Assembly (NCBI RefSeq): GCF_000759475.1
Contig: NZ_CP009454.1
Location: 4,263,608 to 4,327,607 of the forward strand
Reading direction: 5' to 3'
DNA length: 64,000 bases
Source of the DNA: Pantoea rwandensis
GTDB lineage: Bacteria > Pseudomonadota > Gammaproteobacteria > Enterobacterales > Enterobacteriaceae
Below are positions 42,449 through 51,818 of this stretch, one piece after another. The position numbers were made by a program, and so were the translations under genes. The stretch's first letter is position 1. Each line of letters starts with the position of its first letter. The notes beneath the pieces are model-generated. The model did no database searches. It was not told the origin of the DNA and saw only the letters and a list, made by a program, of their open reading frames with translations.

Positions 42449-43210
42449 TCATATATATTTTTTAAATGAACCGGTCACTACAGCCAGTACTGCACCAACA
42501 AGTAATGCTGATGGGAGGAGTAACAGGTTTGGCCATACTGCAGTAGGCCATGCCAGATAAAGCATGCAAGGTCCGTACAGCGCGGGTTTGATGAAACGTT
42601 TTGCGTGGTGATAGACAAAGCTTGATTCATAACCCGCACCGTAGCGCCGCAGGTCACGCCGGACCAGTCCGTCAACCACGCCCGTTATGATCACCAGTGC
42701 AAAAAGAGGTAGACTCAAAAAGAGGATCATGACCCGGATAAAGAAAATCAGCGTGACCCAGACCGTTGCCTGAAGATAGACCTCAAGCCAGCTGACCAGT
42801 GAGGCGCCAACGCCGTTCAGCGCCGGAATAAGGCCACTTCCCTTTTTACTCAGGGAGTTGAACGACTGCAGCCAGCCGCTGAATCCGCTGTCCACAAAAA
42901 GCCACTGCCATGCCACATGTACCCATCGACTGACGGTCTCGACCGGCGCGCTCATCAGCAGGCTACGGGTGTACCCCTCTGACAGCCACCGGCTCTCTGC
43001 CAGCATGACGCGGTAGCTGTGTGCAGCCCCTTCATCGGGCCAAAGCAGAGCAATGCAGGCGTACTCAATCAGCAGGCTGACCAGCAATGAGCCCAGCAAA
43101 ATGCCAATAAGACCCATCGGAAAATCCCACAGCAGCATGCCTATCGGGCCAGACTGCCGCTGACGAGCTGGCTGGCTGCGCTGCCCGTTTTCACTGTCCT
43201 GCTGTGACAT
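42449..43210 (-). CDS. ICE membrane protein, PFL_4697 family (TIGR03747)
   Basis: 253 residues from the ATG at 43210 (MSQQDSENGQRSQPARQRQS). Four membrane segments are visible, including FPMGLIGILLGSLLVSLLIE and VTLIFFIRVMILFLSLPLF. DGLVRRDLRRYGAGYESSFV, then YHHAKR, is a family signature. It follows the coupling protein gene with a 20-base overlap. Confidence 0.85.
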   Translation of the reverse strand: MSQQDSENGQRSQPARQRQSGPIGMLLWDFPMGLIGILLGSLLVSLLIEYACIALLWPDEGAAHSYRVMLAESRWLSEGYTRSLLMSAPVETVSRWVHVAWQWLFVDSGFSGWLQSFNSLSKKGSGLIPALNGVGASLVSWLEVYLQATVWVTLIFFIRVMILFLSLPLFALVIITGVVDGLVRRDLRRYGAGYESSFVYHHAKRFIKPALYGPCMLYLAWPTAVWPNLLLLPSALLVGAVLAVVTGSFKKYI

Positions 43211-45308
43211 CCGATCCCCCCGTAAACACCAGGTCACCGCCCGTCCACCACGTTTCACCCGTGTGGTAGTTCTTCTCCATGCTGTCAGCGAGATGTTTCA
43301 GACTGGCAGGCATATGCGGGTCGTCGTTATCTGCCGGCAATGGCATACGAATTTTCCATAGCTGGCCGCCTTCCAGCAGCGCAAAAGCCTGCCCCTTGGG
43401 CAGGTTGATGATATCGGCAGGGCTTATCATTGGCGTTTTTATCAGGCTCACCTGATCGTTGACGTTACTGTTGAAATCCGTGCCTTCGCCAGGACGGGAC
43501 ACGTCGGTAACCCCGGAAGTAAGCGTTTTCTGGTAGACGTCCACTTCCGGAAGCTGATCGGTGAGCAGCATGGCGGTATTCTTCTCACGCACACGGAGCA
43601 TCACCAGGGTATTGAAGTTGCCCACAACCTGATTGGCTTTGGCCGTGCTGCCAATGCGGGCCTCAATATCAGACAGTGTCTGCGTATAAGCCGTCACCTG
43701 AAAACCGGCGCCGCCGCCTTTGTTTATGAGCGGGATGAATTCATCCCCCATCAGTTCGTTAAACTCATCGCAGTGCAGGTTAATGGCTACTTTTGACGAC
43801 TGGCCCTCATCTTCATCACCGAGACCGAATTTATAAATGTGACCGCCTTCGGATACGAGGTCAGCGAACATGCTGTTACCCACGGCGGCGGCCACAACAG
43901 GATCTGAGAGGGCGTCGAGCCCGACATAGACCACGCCGCGCGATTTGATGATGTTGTGCCAGTCCAGAATCGGCCGGGGGTCGTTGAGGTCAGTGTAATC
44001 CGGGGCAAGAAGCGCTGCCGTTTTACCCGTTGTCAGCTTCTCCAGTAATGGCAGCAGTGAGGCGACAATCTTATCGAAATAGGTCCGGTCATACTGAACC
44101 GCGCTGCGAAGCCCGTCCAGCACGGGGTCCCAGAGCTTTTTACCCTCAGGGCTCCCCAGTACCTGTTCGGACACCCATATCTTTGCGCCATTGGGTCTGC
44201 CCTGAAGATGGCGAGGCAGGTCCTTGTCGCTTACTCCGTTGCTCAGCAACGCCTCGACAGAGTTCATAAGCTGCGGCGCTTTTTCACTCAGCAGATTATC
44301 GACATAGGTTTCATAGAGTTCACCGATGTTGGTGACATAGCGGAGAATGAGGCTGTAGTCTGGCCGCTGCCCCAGAGCGACCAGCGCGCGCGTGATGATA
44401 TTAACAAAGCGCCAGGCGAACTCACGAAATGCGGCAGAGTTACCCTCACCAGAGAGCTGACCGGCCACGCGGGATGCCACCTCAGATATACGGCTGAACC
44501 TTCCTACTGCGTTGTAGCGTGCGCTGATATCAGGCCAGCCCAGGTGAAACACCCAGAAATTATCCTGACGCCCCGCTCGATGAGACTCTGCGTACATTCG
44601 ACGTAGCAGGTCCGCATCGCCTTTAGGATCAAATACGATGACAACCTCATGCTCGCCGGCCGCATTTTTCCGCCGGATATCCTGCGTAATGAGCAACTCT
44701 GCCAGCCGGGTTTTGCCCACGCGCGTAGTGCCAATAACCAGCATATGCCCTACGCGCTCACCAAGATCATAGGTGGCAGCGGTTTCATCAGGTTCGACAC
44801 CATGATAAACCGGACTGCCGCCAACCGGAGGCAACGGACGGAAAGGGTTAAGAGCTGAATCAGTCCGCGTCAGGCGGCACAGCCAGGGGAGGCTGTACTC
44901 CATCTTTTTTTCCACGTCACGCGCCATGCGATACAGCACTGAAGGCTGAACATACACTTCACACTCCGGGCGACGCGCTTCCATCAGCCGCTGCGTGTGG
45001 CGAGCTGACCACCGGAACCCCTTCCCTAAAAACAGGTGGCGGCGGCTGACGGGTATCTGTTCACTGGTGAGAACATAACGGGGAAGACGGCGGATGTTGC
45101 GGCGATAGCGCAGTATCTTCAGGCCCTGCCGGGTGCGCTTCAGGGCCAGCACTCCAAAACCCGCAGCAGTCACCCAACTGACGGAAGGCGCAAGCGCCAC
45201 CGCCCACGGGGCTGTCAGACAGATGCAGGTCGCGCTTGCAGCGACGGTTGCGGAATACATTTCTACGGCCGGACGGAGCAAAGACTCCATGACGTAATCA
45301 TTACTCAT
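43191..45308 (-). CDS. traD: TraD-type coupling protein (TIGR03743)
   Basis: 705 residues from the ATG at 45308. Two N-terminal membrane helices are followed by the ATPase domain with Walker A HMLVIGTTRVGKTRLAEL and Walker B-like KVAINLHCDEFNELMGDE. SXT/ICE TraD proteins bring the relaxase-DNA complex to the secretion channel. The start overlaps the stop of the upstream gene by 4 bases. Confidence 0.92.
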   Translation of the reverse strand: MSNDYVMESLLRPAVEMYSATVAASATCICLTAPWAVALAPSVSWVTAAGFGVLALKRTRQGLKILRYRRNIRRLPRYVLTSEQIPVSRRHLFLGKGFRWSARHTQRLMEARRPECEVYVQPSVLYRMARDVEKKMEYSLPWLCRLTRTDSALNPFRPLPPVGGSPVYHGVEPDETAATYDLGERVGHMLVIGTTRVGKTRLAELLITQDIRRKNAAGEHEVVIVFDPKGDADLLRRMYAESHRAGRQDNFWVFHLGWPDISARYNAVGRFSRISEVASRVAGQLSGEGNSAAFREFAWRFVNIITRALVALGQRPDYSLILRYVTNIGELYETYVDNLLSEKAPQLMNSVEALLSNGVSDKDLPRHLQGRPNGAKIWVSEQVLGSPEGKKLWDPVLDGLRSAVQYDRTYFDKIVASLLPLLEKLTTGKTAALLAPDYTDLNDPRPILDWHNIIKSRGVVYVGLDALSDPVVAAAVGNSMFADLVSEGGHIYKFGLGDEDEGQSSKVAINLHCDEFNELMGDEFIPLINKGGGAGFQVTAYTQTLSDIEARIGSTAKANQVVGNFNTLVMLRVREKNTAMLLTDQLPEVDVYQKTLTSGVTDVSRPGEGTDFNSNVNDQVSLIKTPMISPADIINLPKGQAFALLEGGQLWKIRMPLPADNDDPHMPASLKHLADSMEKNYHTGETWWTGGDLVFTGGSDVTAGQ

Positions 45309-46081
45309 GGGCGCCACCATCCTGACAGCCTGTGAAAAAAGCCGGTGCGGCCGGCTGACGCACGCTGATCACGCCACATGCGGAGTTCATGGAGAAGTCT
45401 CCAGCCATCTTCCGGATTTGAGACAACACGAGCGGCAGTGACTGAACTGACGGCGGGATTATCACGGTACTCCCGCTGCCAGGAGCCCGAGCTGAAATAC
45501 AGCGAGCTGGAATACATATCAGTTTTCCAGCCTGCAGTATCCTCACGGCCGCGATGGATGTGGTTGACTTCAAGGTCCATATAAAAACCCTGGGCGGTAT
45601 GCTGACTCAACTCATCACGAAGCGCCATATACACGGCCAGCAGGGGTTCATCGAACTCGTAATGACTGAGATGCACCCCGTGCAGATACGCCATTTCCCG
45701 CTCATGGAACAAAAAACGCGCCAGACCGCTGCGATGATTGCCGTCGGCGCCAATATACCAGTCTATGCCGTTGTAGCTGTTGTAATACATGGAAGGCTTT
45801 TTACGTTCAGTCTCCAGGTAGTACCCCGGGTTGCGTTCGAGCATGGGGATATTGCGGTCCATGCGTTTACCACGATGCAGAAAATCATGCCAGGTGAGTC
45901 CCTGATAATCCGGGTGTTCAGTTCCCTTAATGCAAAACACGTTAATGCTACCCTGATCCGTCCAGTAATGCCGGCGCAAAAAACCACCGTGCAGCCGCAA
46001 TTTGTGGTCATCCCATACGCCAATAATGTCCCCTGCCCAGTGCGGTGGATTAGCGTCCATTCTCGTCAGAAAGTCACTCAT
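45305..46081 (-). CDS. Transfer-operon protein with a ParB-like DGNHR motif
   Basis: 258 residues, soluble and rich in aromatic residues. DWYIGADGNHRSGLARFLFH carries a DGNHR-type motif as in ParB/sulfiredoxin-like nuclease folds, but the rest is not recognisably ParB. It lies directly before traD. The role is unknown. Confidence 0.6.
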   Translation of the reverse strand: MSDFLTRMDANPPHWAGDIIGVWDDHKLRLHGGFLRRHYWTDQGSINVFCIKGTEHPDYQGLTWHDFLHRGKRMDRNIPMLERNPGYYLETERKKPSMYYNSYNGIDWYIGADGNHRSGLARFLFHEREMAYLHGVHLSHYEFDEPLLAVYMALRDELSQHTAQGFYMDLEVNHIHRGREDTAGWKTDMYSSSLYFSSGSWQREYRDNPAVSSVTAARVVSNPEDGWRLLHELRMWRDQRASAGRTGFFHRLSGWWRP

Positions 46082-46083
46082 GC

Positions 46084-46458
46084 TTATTGACCTCTTCCTT
46101 TACCGGCATTTTCTGGCCAGTCATGATGGGACCTGACGATTTTACGGACCTGATATACCAGCTCGAAGAGCAGACCGGCGAGGCACAGCGGTATATACGA
46201 GTCGGGCACCAGACGCAACGTTCGTAATAACCCTGCGTTCAGGACCTCGGGCGTGTAGGCCGGGCTGATAAAGACCGCTACAGGCACTGCAGCCATAACG
46301 ACCGACACCAGGCAGCTGAAAAGGATAAGTGGACGAAAGATAATGACCCTGATTGCACACTGGATCAGGTTTCCAAGGACGGTATAAATCGTTCTGGCCC
46401 TCTCCGATTCCAACATGTCACAGATAAGTTCGGAGGGGGGCGTGTTAGGTTTGCGCAT
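46084..46458 (-). CDS. Small membrane protein of the TraD operon
   Basis: 124 residues with two membrane segments (about 38-68 and 85-105) and charged ends. Spacings to neighbours are 1-2 bases. No family is recognised. Confidence 0.6.
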   Translation of the reverse strand: MRKPNTPPSELICDMLESERARTIYTVLGNLIQCAIRVIIFRPLILFSCLVSVVMAAVPVAVFISPAYTPEVLNAGLLRTLRLVPDSYIPLCLAGLLFELVYQVRKIVRSHHDWPENAGKGRGQ

Positions 46459-46459
46459 A

Positions 46460-47116
46460 TCAGCGTTCCTTTCGGGCAGAAGGTGACAGGGCGAAAGCCG
46501 GTGTTGAAACAGTACGTGTCAGTGTCTGTCGCTCAGGTGAAACGTTGAGCTTTTCCATCCATCTACGGTCGCCTGCCAGCAGCCTCAGCAGTTGCTGACC
46601 GCTGATGAGCCTGATGCCTGGATAGCGGAGGAATGCCTCTCTGCTCACTTCACCCGTGCGCCCGGTGTGCACAAACAGTCCCGACGCCCGTTCAGTTTCG
46701 GTCAGCAGACCGAATGCAGAGACGTGCGCGGCGTGGATGGTATCGCTGTAGCGCTTGGCCTGAATCAGCCAGCGCTGACCGTTTATCCAGACCTGACCGT
46801 CAGCACCACCGTCACCGTTGTATCGTGCGTTGCGTTGTATGCGCAGTCCCTGTCGGGACATCGCCGTCAATAACATTTCCTCGAAGACGTACGGGTTCAT
46901 CTTACGAAGCCAGGTGATTCTGGCCGCGTCATCCCGCAGCTGCGGCAGACGAAGCAGTGCCCGGGCCGCCTGTTTCTGATAACGGTGATGGCGACGCTGG
47001 CTGACCGAACGCGGCCTTAACACTGTGATGGCAAGTGCCAGCGTCCCTGCCAGTAACAAAGCAAGCATCCCCCTGTGCTGACTCAGCAGCTCGGCGATGG
47101 GAATGACTGGCATCAC
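46460..47116 (-). CDS. Membrane-anchored Mrr-type restriction endonuclease-like protein
   Basis: 218 residues. An N-terminal helix (GMLALLLAGTLALAITVLR) anchors a PD-(D/E)xK domain: FEEMLLTAMSRQGLRIQRNA supplies the leading Glu, then NGDGGADGQVWINGQRWLIQ and AKRYSD give the D...QxK core. Mrr-like domains cut DNA, often modified DNA. Here the gene is embedded in the transfer operon with 4-base overlaps, so it may process DNA at the channel or act in recipients. That is inferred. Confidence 0.78.
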   Translation of the reverse strand: MMPVIPIAELLSQHRGMLALLLAGTLALAITVLRPRSVSQRRHHRYQKQAARALLRLPQLRDDAARITWLRKMNPYVFEEMLLTAMSRQGLRIQRNARYNGDGGADGQVWINGQRWLIQAKRYSDTIHAAHVSAFGLLTETERASGLFVHTGRTGEVSREAFLRYPGIRLISGQQLLRLLAGDRRWMEKLNVSPERQTLTRTVSTPAFALSPSARKER

Positions 47117-47643
47117 TGTGATATTCCTGTTGCGGTGATAAGCAGGGGGTAGTGATTCAGCCCCAGCCGGCGAGACAGGTCGCCGCCGCTGACGGGCACC
47201 ATAGCCACGCCCGGCGCCAGTTGACGCAGGGTGTTTAAACCCTGCTCATCCTGGACGCTTATCACCATGCCAGTTGCCTGCATGCCACTGAGTGATGCAG
47301 CATGCTGCTGCAGCCATTGACGTGAAGCCACGTCATCACCCAGCACAAATACCGGCGGCATACCGGGAAGGTTTAGTGGCCGGGATGCCACAACTCCCGG
47401 AGACATTTCCGGCGTACTGACCGGCAGCATATCGGAAATGCTCAGAGAGGCGGGCGGCTGTGGCAATGACTCAGGCATGCCGGTGTAGTTGTTCTGACCG
47501 GCATTGATGGCGTCAAAGAGGGGGGCGGTTGGCTCACCACCTGAATCGCCCACGACGATGAGCGAGGCGCATGCACTGAAGGCGACAGCCATAACGGCTG
47601 AAAGGAGTGAGACAGTAAAAGCCTGACGAAAGAGTTTTTTCAT
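47113..47643 (-). CDS. ICE protein, PFL_4695 family (TIGR03765)
   Basis: 176 residues with a signal peptide. SLIVVGDSGGEPTAPLFDAI is typical of the family, and NHYPLLITATGISQ ends it. It is probably periplasmic. It overlaps both neighbours by 4 bases. Confidence 0.82.
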   Translation of the reverse strand: MKKLFRQAFTVSLLSAVMAVAFSACASLIVVGDSGGEPTAPLFDAINAGQNNYTGMPESLPQPPASLSISDMLPVSTPEMSPGVVASRPLNLPGMPPVFVLGDDVASRQWLQQHAASLSGMQATGMVISVQDEQGLNTLRQLAPGVAMVPVSGGDLSRRLGLNHYPLLITATGISQ

Positions 47644-48251
47644 TGAGGTTCAATCCAGGTGAGCGTTGAGCGGGCCAGCGCCACAGGCTGAGCTGAGCCT
47701 GCCGGTATACTGGCTTGTGCGATCTGACTGAGTTTGCGACGAACGATGGCCATATAGGTCGCTGCGTGTTGCCCGCCCGCAGGATGGTGGTAACAACCCG
47801 CAGCCCGCAGCCAGCTGCCAGGTCGGGCGTCATAGCAGGCTCTCAGTATCCGGGCGGCAGCGCGAAGGTTGGTATAGGGGTCGAAAGCATCACGATACGT
47901 CGGAAAAAAATGCCCGTTCCAGCCCAGATTGACCTGCGCAATGCCGACATCAATGTTCTTCAGGGGCCAGCGCTGCATAAACCCCATAAGTGCCGAAAAG
48001 GCCTGCTCCCGCGTCTCATAGTGGTATCCTTTTCCCGCCACATTTATTGTCCATGGCCAGGGCTTAGCCCCCCATGCGGTCTGGCGGGTACTTTCTGCCA
48101 TGGCCAGTGAATACAGTGATTCAGCAGGCACACGTTCAGCTGCTGCAATCTGCCGGTAAGCATCGGGAATAACCTGCAGCTCTGCAGACAAGGCGGACCC
48201 CGTGGCAAAAAGCAGGACAGTAAAGAACATCAGAATGCGGCAAGCTGCCAT
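47640..48251 (-). CDS. Lytic transglycosylase of the transfer operon
   Basis: 203 residues from the ATG at 48251 (MAACRILMFFTVLLFATG). A signal peptide is followed by an SLT domain (PAESLYSLAMAESTRQTAWG with the catalytic Glu, then NIDVGIAQVNLGWN). It would open peptidoglycan for the channel. Confidence 0.85.
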   Translation of the reverse strand: MAACRILMFFTVLLFATGSALSAELQVIPDAYRQIAAAERVPAESLYSLAMAESTRQTAWGAKPWPWTINVAGKGYHYETREQAFSALMGFMQRWPLKNIDVGIAQVNLGWNGHFFPTYRDAFDPYTNLRAAARILRACYDARPGSWLRAAGCYHHPAGGQHAATYMAIVRRKLSQIAQASIPAGSAQPVALARSTLTWIEPQ

Positions 48252-48943
48252 CCGTTTTCTCCCTGCTGCAGAATGACCGGCATCTGACCCTGACCGTAGC
48301 GCATCCACAGGCCGCCATCATGGTTCAGAGTAATCTGGCGGCTGCGGACTTTATCTACCGGAATATTGTGTTTAATGGCCCATGTCCTGATGCCTTCGTC
48401 GCTGCTGTCTCCTACCAGATAAATATCAACCGGCCGGTTGTCGGCCAGAACGGCGGCCAGGCGCGCATCGCAGCGGGTGCAGTTTTCCTTCACAAAGAGG
48501 GCCAGACGGCCCTGCGTGTCGTGCGCAATGCCGGCCGCGTTGCTGCCCATATTGACGGCCAGCGTCTCCGGATACAGTCGCAGCCAGGCTGCGTTAATTT
48601 CTCGCTGAAAAGCCAGCTCCTTCTCGCTTCGCTGATACTCATGTCTGACCCAGAGTTCAGCAAGGCGGCGACGTTCGGCAGAGCTGTCAGTCTCAACACC
48701 CAGTGCGGTGAGTGGATCAAGCCCGGGGGACATAATGCCCCGCGATCCCTTCATCATCGCCTGGTACCGACTCCAGTCGGTATCAGATAATCCCCACTGC
48801 TGAGCCTGTTGCTGCGCGCTCAGAACGCTCGTGGATGACTGCTGCAACACCGATACCACGCTTTGCGCGGGTGACGTCTGGACTTCAGCAGCCTGAAGTG
48901 CCCATGGCATAAGACTCAGTGCTGCCAGTAAAAAGTTTCTCAT
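48230..48943 (-). CDS. ICE protein, PFL_4693 family (TIGR03759)
   Basis: 237 residues with a signal peptide. GLSDTDWSRYQAMMKGSRGI and MSPGLDPLTALGVETDSS are family hallmarks. A later FVKENCTRCDARLAAVLADN with a CxxC pair looks thioredoxin-like. It is probably periplasmic. Confidence 0.85.
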   Translation of the reverse strand: MRNFLLAALSLMPWALQAAEVQTSPAQSVVSVLQQSSTSVLSAQQQAQQWGLSDTDWSRYQAMMKGSRGIMSPGLDPLTALGVETDSSAERRRLAELWVRHEYQRSEKELAFQREINAAWLRLYPETLAVNMGSNAAGIAHDTQGRLALFVKENCTRCDARLAAVLADNRPVDIYLVGDSSDEGIRTWAIKHNIPVDKVRSRQITLNHDGGLWMRYGQGQMPVILQQGENGWQLAAF

Positions 48944-48960
48944 ATACGTTTTAGCTCCAC

Positions 48961-49818
48961 TTATTGAGCCTGGATCAGCTGTTCACTGCCATTGACCTGG
49001 AAGCGGGCCGCATGCCCCCCCTCCGTGGATTTCAGCGTCCAGCCCATCAGACTGTCACCCGGAGAAAGCAGGCGCATCGCTGATATCTGCGAGGCACCCC
49101 GGGGAATGACCACGGCGAAGGTCTGACCGCCACGACGTTCAATGCCGGTCAGCTCGAACGGTGCAGCCAGCGTCACCGCGCGCCTGACTGACCGGTTAAT
49201 CTTTTTTGATGCGGACGCCGTCCGACTTTTTCCTGCCTCACTGGCGGTGCGGGGCTTTTCAGGCTCTGAAGGTTTTTGTGCAGGTTCTGCCCTGCGGTTA
49301 AGCTCATCCAGCGTGGCTTTAGCCTGCTGAACGTCGTGCTCTAGCGCACCCGCGCGGGTCTGCAACTGAGCCACCGCCTGGCTGTTGGTGTTTTCGTTAT
49401 CACGGAGCTGATTGATCGCGCTCTTCAGGCTGTCCTGCTGTTCACGGGTTGACTGAACTGCGCCAGGCAGGTCAGCAAGCGCGGCGGCCTGCTGTTCAAG
49501 CGTTTTAAGCCGATTTTCCATTGCCGAAACATTTGAGGTCAGCTGGCCAATCTGTCCGCTGCGAAAAGCGGCATCGAGCGTGTTAAAACGAATGGTGAGG
49601 TCAGATACCTGACTGCCCATAACAACCAGCGCAATGAGTGATCCGGCCAGACTGACAGTCAGTAAAATTGCACTGCCGGTCAGGAGAATTTTTCGGGGGC
49701 TAAACGGCAGTCGCTGACGCGGCTTGACTGCAGCAGAGGGCTGCACCTCTGGCCCACAGAGCTGAGACTCAGGCGCATCCGGAAGTAGTTCCTCGGGTGA
49801 GGCATGACTGGGTGACAT
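48961..49818 (-). CDS. Inner-membrane coiled-coil protein, first gene of the TraD operon
   Basis: 285 residues: a cytoplasmic Pro-rich start, one membrane helix (ILLTGSAILLTVSLAGSLIA), a coiled coil (about 75-175) and a C-terminal domain starting LTGIERRGGQTFAVVIPRGA that resembles PilP-type periplasmic domains. It probably bridges the inner membrane and periplasm. A 9-bp hairpin (49828-49836 with 49851-49859) covers its ribosome site. Confidence 0.65.
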   Translation of the reverse strand: MSPSHASPEELLPDAPESQLCGPEVQPSAAVKPRQRLPFSPRKILLTGSAILLTVSLAGSLIALVVMGSQVSDLTIRFNTLDAAFRSGQIGQLTSNVSAMENRLKTLEQQAAALADLPGAVQSTREQQDSLKSAINQLRDNENTNSQAVAQLQTRAGALEHDVQQAKATLDELNRRAEPAQKPSEPEKPRTASEAGKSRTASASKKINRSVRRAVTLAAPFELTGIERRGGQTFAVVIPRGASQISAMRLLSPGDSLMGWTLKSTEGGHAARFQVNGSEQLIQAQ

Positions 49819-49827
49819 ACAGGGTTT

Positions 49828-49859
49828 CCTTATGGCTGCACAGCAGAACGGCCATAAGG
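49828..49859 (-). promoter_or_regulatory. Ribosome-site hairpin before the TraD operon
   Basis: A perfect 9-bp stem (49828-49836 with 49851-49859) whose second arm ends in AAGG, part of the likely ribosome site of the gene starting at 49818. Formation would lower translation. Confidence 0.5.
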
Positions 49860-50029
49860 TGCAAAAATGCGCGAAGAATAACGATGATTAACTCATTAGC
49901 CGTTTGTAAAAATTTCAGGAAGACGCCAGCAAGTGGATATCAATGAACTGAGTACGGGTATGGAAGATCTGCTCTGCAGATACCTGGAGGAGCAGTGCAG
50001 TAAAACTCAACACATAAGGTGTAATGGAT

Positions 50030-50063
50030 AAAAAAAACCGCATACCAATAAATGGCATGCGGT
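50030..50063 (-). terminator. Rho-independent terminator after rci
   Basis: ACCGCATGCC pairs with GGTATGCGGT (50037-50046 with 50054-50063, one G-U pair) around a 7-base loop, followed on the minus strand by a run of at least seven T. It ends the pilus operon 68 bases after rci. Confidence 0.85.
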
Positions 50064-50130
50064 ATCAATATGTCATTAGAGGTTTGCTTTCGTTGGTACT
50101 ACTTAATTTTCATAAAAATCATTTCGGCAG

Positions 50131-51279
50131 TCAATCTGCGGAAACTGATTCCTTAGTTACAAAAGGGTTTATCAGGACCCTTCCGGGGTCACGGACGTTA
50201 ATTTCCCCAGGAGGCGGGAGTCTCTTGCCCGCTCGCGCGGCGATCGCCTGAATGCGCAGGAGACTTGACGCTGCTAAGAAGACTGCCTCTTCACGCGTTG
50301 CTGCTGTTATGACCGTATGATCGAGATCTGTGAAGCGCAGAAGGTATTGCCCTTCTTTTTCCTCAATCTCTGCCGGATAAGGTATGAAAATAGTCGCCAG
50401 TTTTTGCGCCTGACGACGCCGCGCATCCAGCTTGCTCACCAGTTGTGTCGCGCGCAGATGGGTATATCGCTTTAGCATATTCATACTCTTATGACCGGAA
50501 ATAGCCGCAACCTCCATGACATTCAGAGTGCCCAGCTCAAACAGCCGGCTGACCGCCTCGTGGCGAAGGTCATGAAAGTGAAGGTCCTTAATTCCTGTTT
50601 CACACAGAAGGGCACGCCAGGCGCTCTTGAATCCATTTGATGTGTAGCTGAAAACGGGCCCTGAAACCGCACCTGCGAACTCTTTCAGCACCTGCCGCGC
50701 CTTCCAGGACAAAGGTACGTCCCGGGCTGTACCATTTTTTGTTAAAGGCAGATGCGCCACTCCCATATGAAGATCGACGTACTCCCACCTCAGAGACAGG
50801 ATTTCGCCCTGACGCATGGCTGTTTCTAACGCCAGTTGAAAAATAGCAAGGAGCTGCGGATTTTTACTTTGAAGAGCACGTTTAATGCGGCGTTCTTCAA
50901 CTGAAGTGAGACGACGGGTCCGCCCCGGAGACGCAGCAGGTTTACGTACGTGTTCAACCGGATTATGAGAGCAGGTTCCCCATTCAATGCGTGCAAGGTT
51001 ATAAAGTGCGGAAAGTAATGCCAGTTCCAGCCTGACAGTATTTGCACTGACATTGTGACCTGTACGGGTACTAATTGTGCTGAGCCTTGAATCCCGATAA
51101 TCAGCGATATCCACGGATGAAATCTCATCCATAAATTTGCCAGCCAGTGCCGATCGTTTTAACACATTTATTCGGTAAAACTCCTGCAGGTGGCCGCGCT
51201 TATGCACAGAGACACTACTAAAATATTTATCCAGCGCCTTAACCAGCGTCATTTTTTTTATGCGATTCCGCAGTGCCAT
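50131..51279 (-). CDS. rci: Shufflon-specific DNA recombinase Rci
   Basis: 382 residues from the ATG at 51279 ([20 protein letters not shown]). It closely resembles R64 Rci from memory: [60 protein letters not shown] with catalytic Arg, [18 protein letters not shown] with HxxR, and [17 protein letters not shown] with His and Tyr. It inverts DNA between sfx sites, here the three 19-bp sites just upstream. Its start lies 50 bases from the first site. Confidence 0.93.
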   Translation of the reverse strand: MALRNRIKKMTLVKALDKYFSSVSVHKRGHLQEFYRINVLKRSALAGKFMDEISSVDIADYRDSRLSTISTRTGHNVSANTVRLELALLSALYNLARIEWGTCSHNPVEHVRKPAASPGRTRRLTSVEERRIKRALQSKNPQLLAIFQLALETAMRQGEILSLRWEYVDLHMGVAHLPLTKNGTARDVPLSWKARQVLKEFAGAVSGPVFSYTSNGFKSAWRALLCETGIKDLHFHDLRHEAVSRLFELGTLNVMEVAAISGHKSMNMLKRYTHLRATQLVSKLDARRRQAQKLATIFIPYPAEIEEKEGQYLLRFTDLDHTVITAATREEAVFLAASSLLRIQAIAARAGKRLPPPGEINVRDPGRVLINPFVTKESVSAD

Positions 51280-51348
51280 CCTATTCCCCTGAAAAATCAG
51301 GAAAGATAACACAATCTTGAATGACATAACTGTCAATCCGGTGTGTGG

Positions 51349-51564
51349 AAAAACCCTTCATCAAAGGGGGGGCAATATGTTCTTCGAAAATATTGGCCAA
51401 GTGGTGAATTGGTGCCAGAAAACCAATTACTTTGTCAGCCAAATCCAGCAACTGGAGGATGTAACTGCCCGGCGGGCACCTTAGATACAGCTTATATGAC
51501 TGGGCAGTCCAATCTTTATAAAGCTTGGGATACTTTTTTCGAGACTCATTTTTGTACTTTGTAA
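51349..51564 (+). CDS. Alternative PilV C-terminus A (silent orientation)
   Basis: Reading on from the first sfx site, in the frame set by CQSGVW, gives an open tail beginning [20 protein letters not shown] and ending FETHFCTL. It has no start of its own and would be expressed only after inversion joins it to pilV. Confidence 0.75.
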   Translation, partial: KNPSSKGGQYVLRKYWPSGELVPENQLLCQPNPATGGCNCPAGTLDTAYMTGQSNLYKAWDTFFETHFCTL

Positions 51565-51634
51565 CTGCTTGAGTATTTGAGGGACTGGTTAAGAAAAAAT
51601 GTTTTGTTTACTAGCCTGTCAATCCGGTGTGTGG

Positions 51635-51798
51635 AGAAGTGCTGGATTGACACTGGGAGCAATACAGTATGGTGGACAGACTTCCTACCATGATGTGAAG
51701 GGGCTGATGGGCTAGCATTGTGCCCTGATGGAACAGTAATGGTTGGTCTGCGCAATCAGGGCGGAGACATTGACCTTTATACAGTCCTCTGCCGCTAG
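51635..51798 (+). pseudogene. Alternative PilV C-terminus B, apparently frameshifted
   Basis: In the sfx frame the tail reads RSAGLTLGAIQYGGQTSYHD and then VKGLMG, then stops at 51713-51715. A different frame carries on with CPDGTVMVGLRNQGGDIDLY to a stop at 51796-51798. A small indel near 51700-51712 explains this. It may be real decay or a sequence error. Confidence 0.6.
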
Positions 51799-51818
51799 TA
51801 CCAGCCGGATATGAGCCC

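Noticed and set aside
50024..50251. Plus-strand reading frame over the 3' end of rci
   Set aside because: It runs through the rci terminator and the opposite strand of rci codons, so it is a shadow.
51642..51652. A fourth sfx site
   Set aside because: Only 10 of 11 core bases match and the rest of the site is missing, so it is at most a degenerate half-site.
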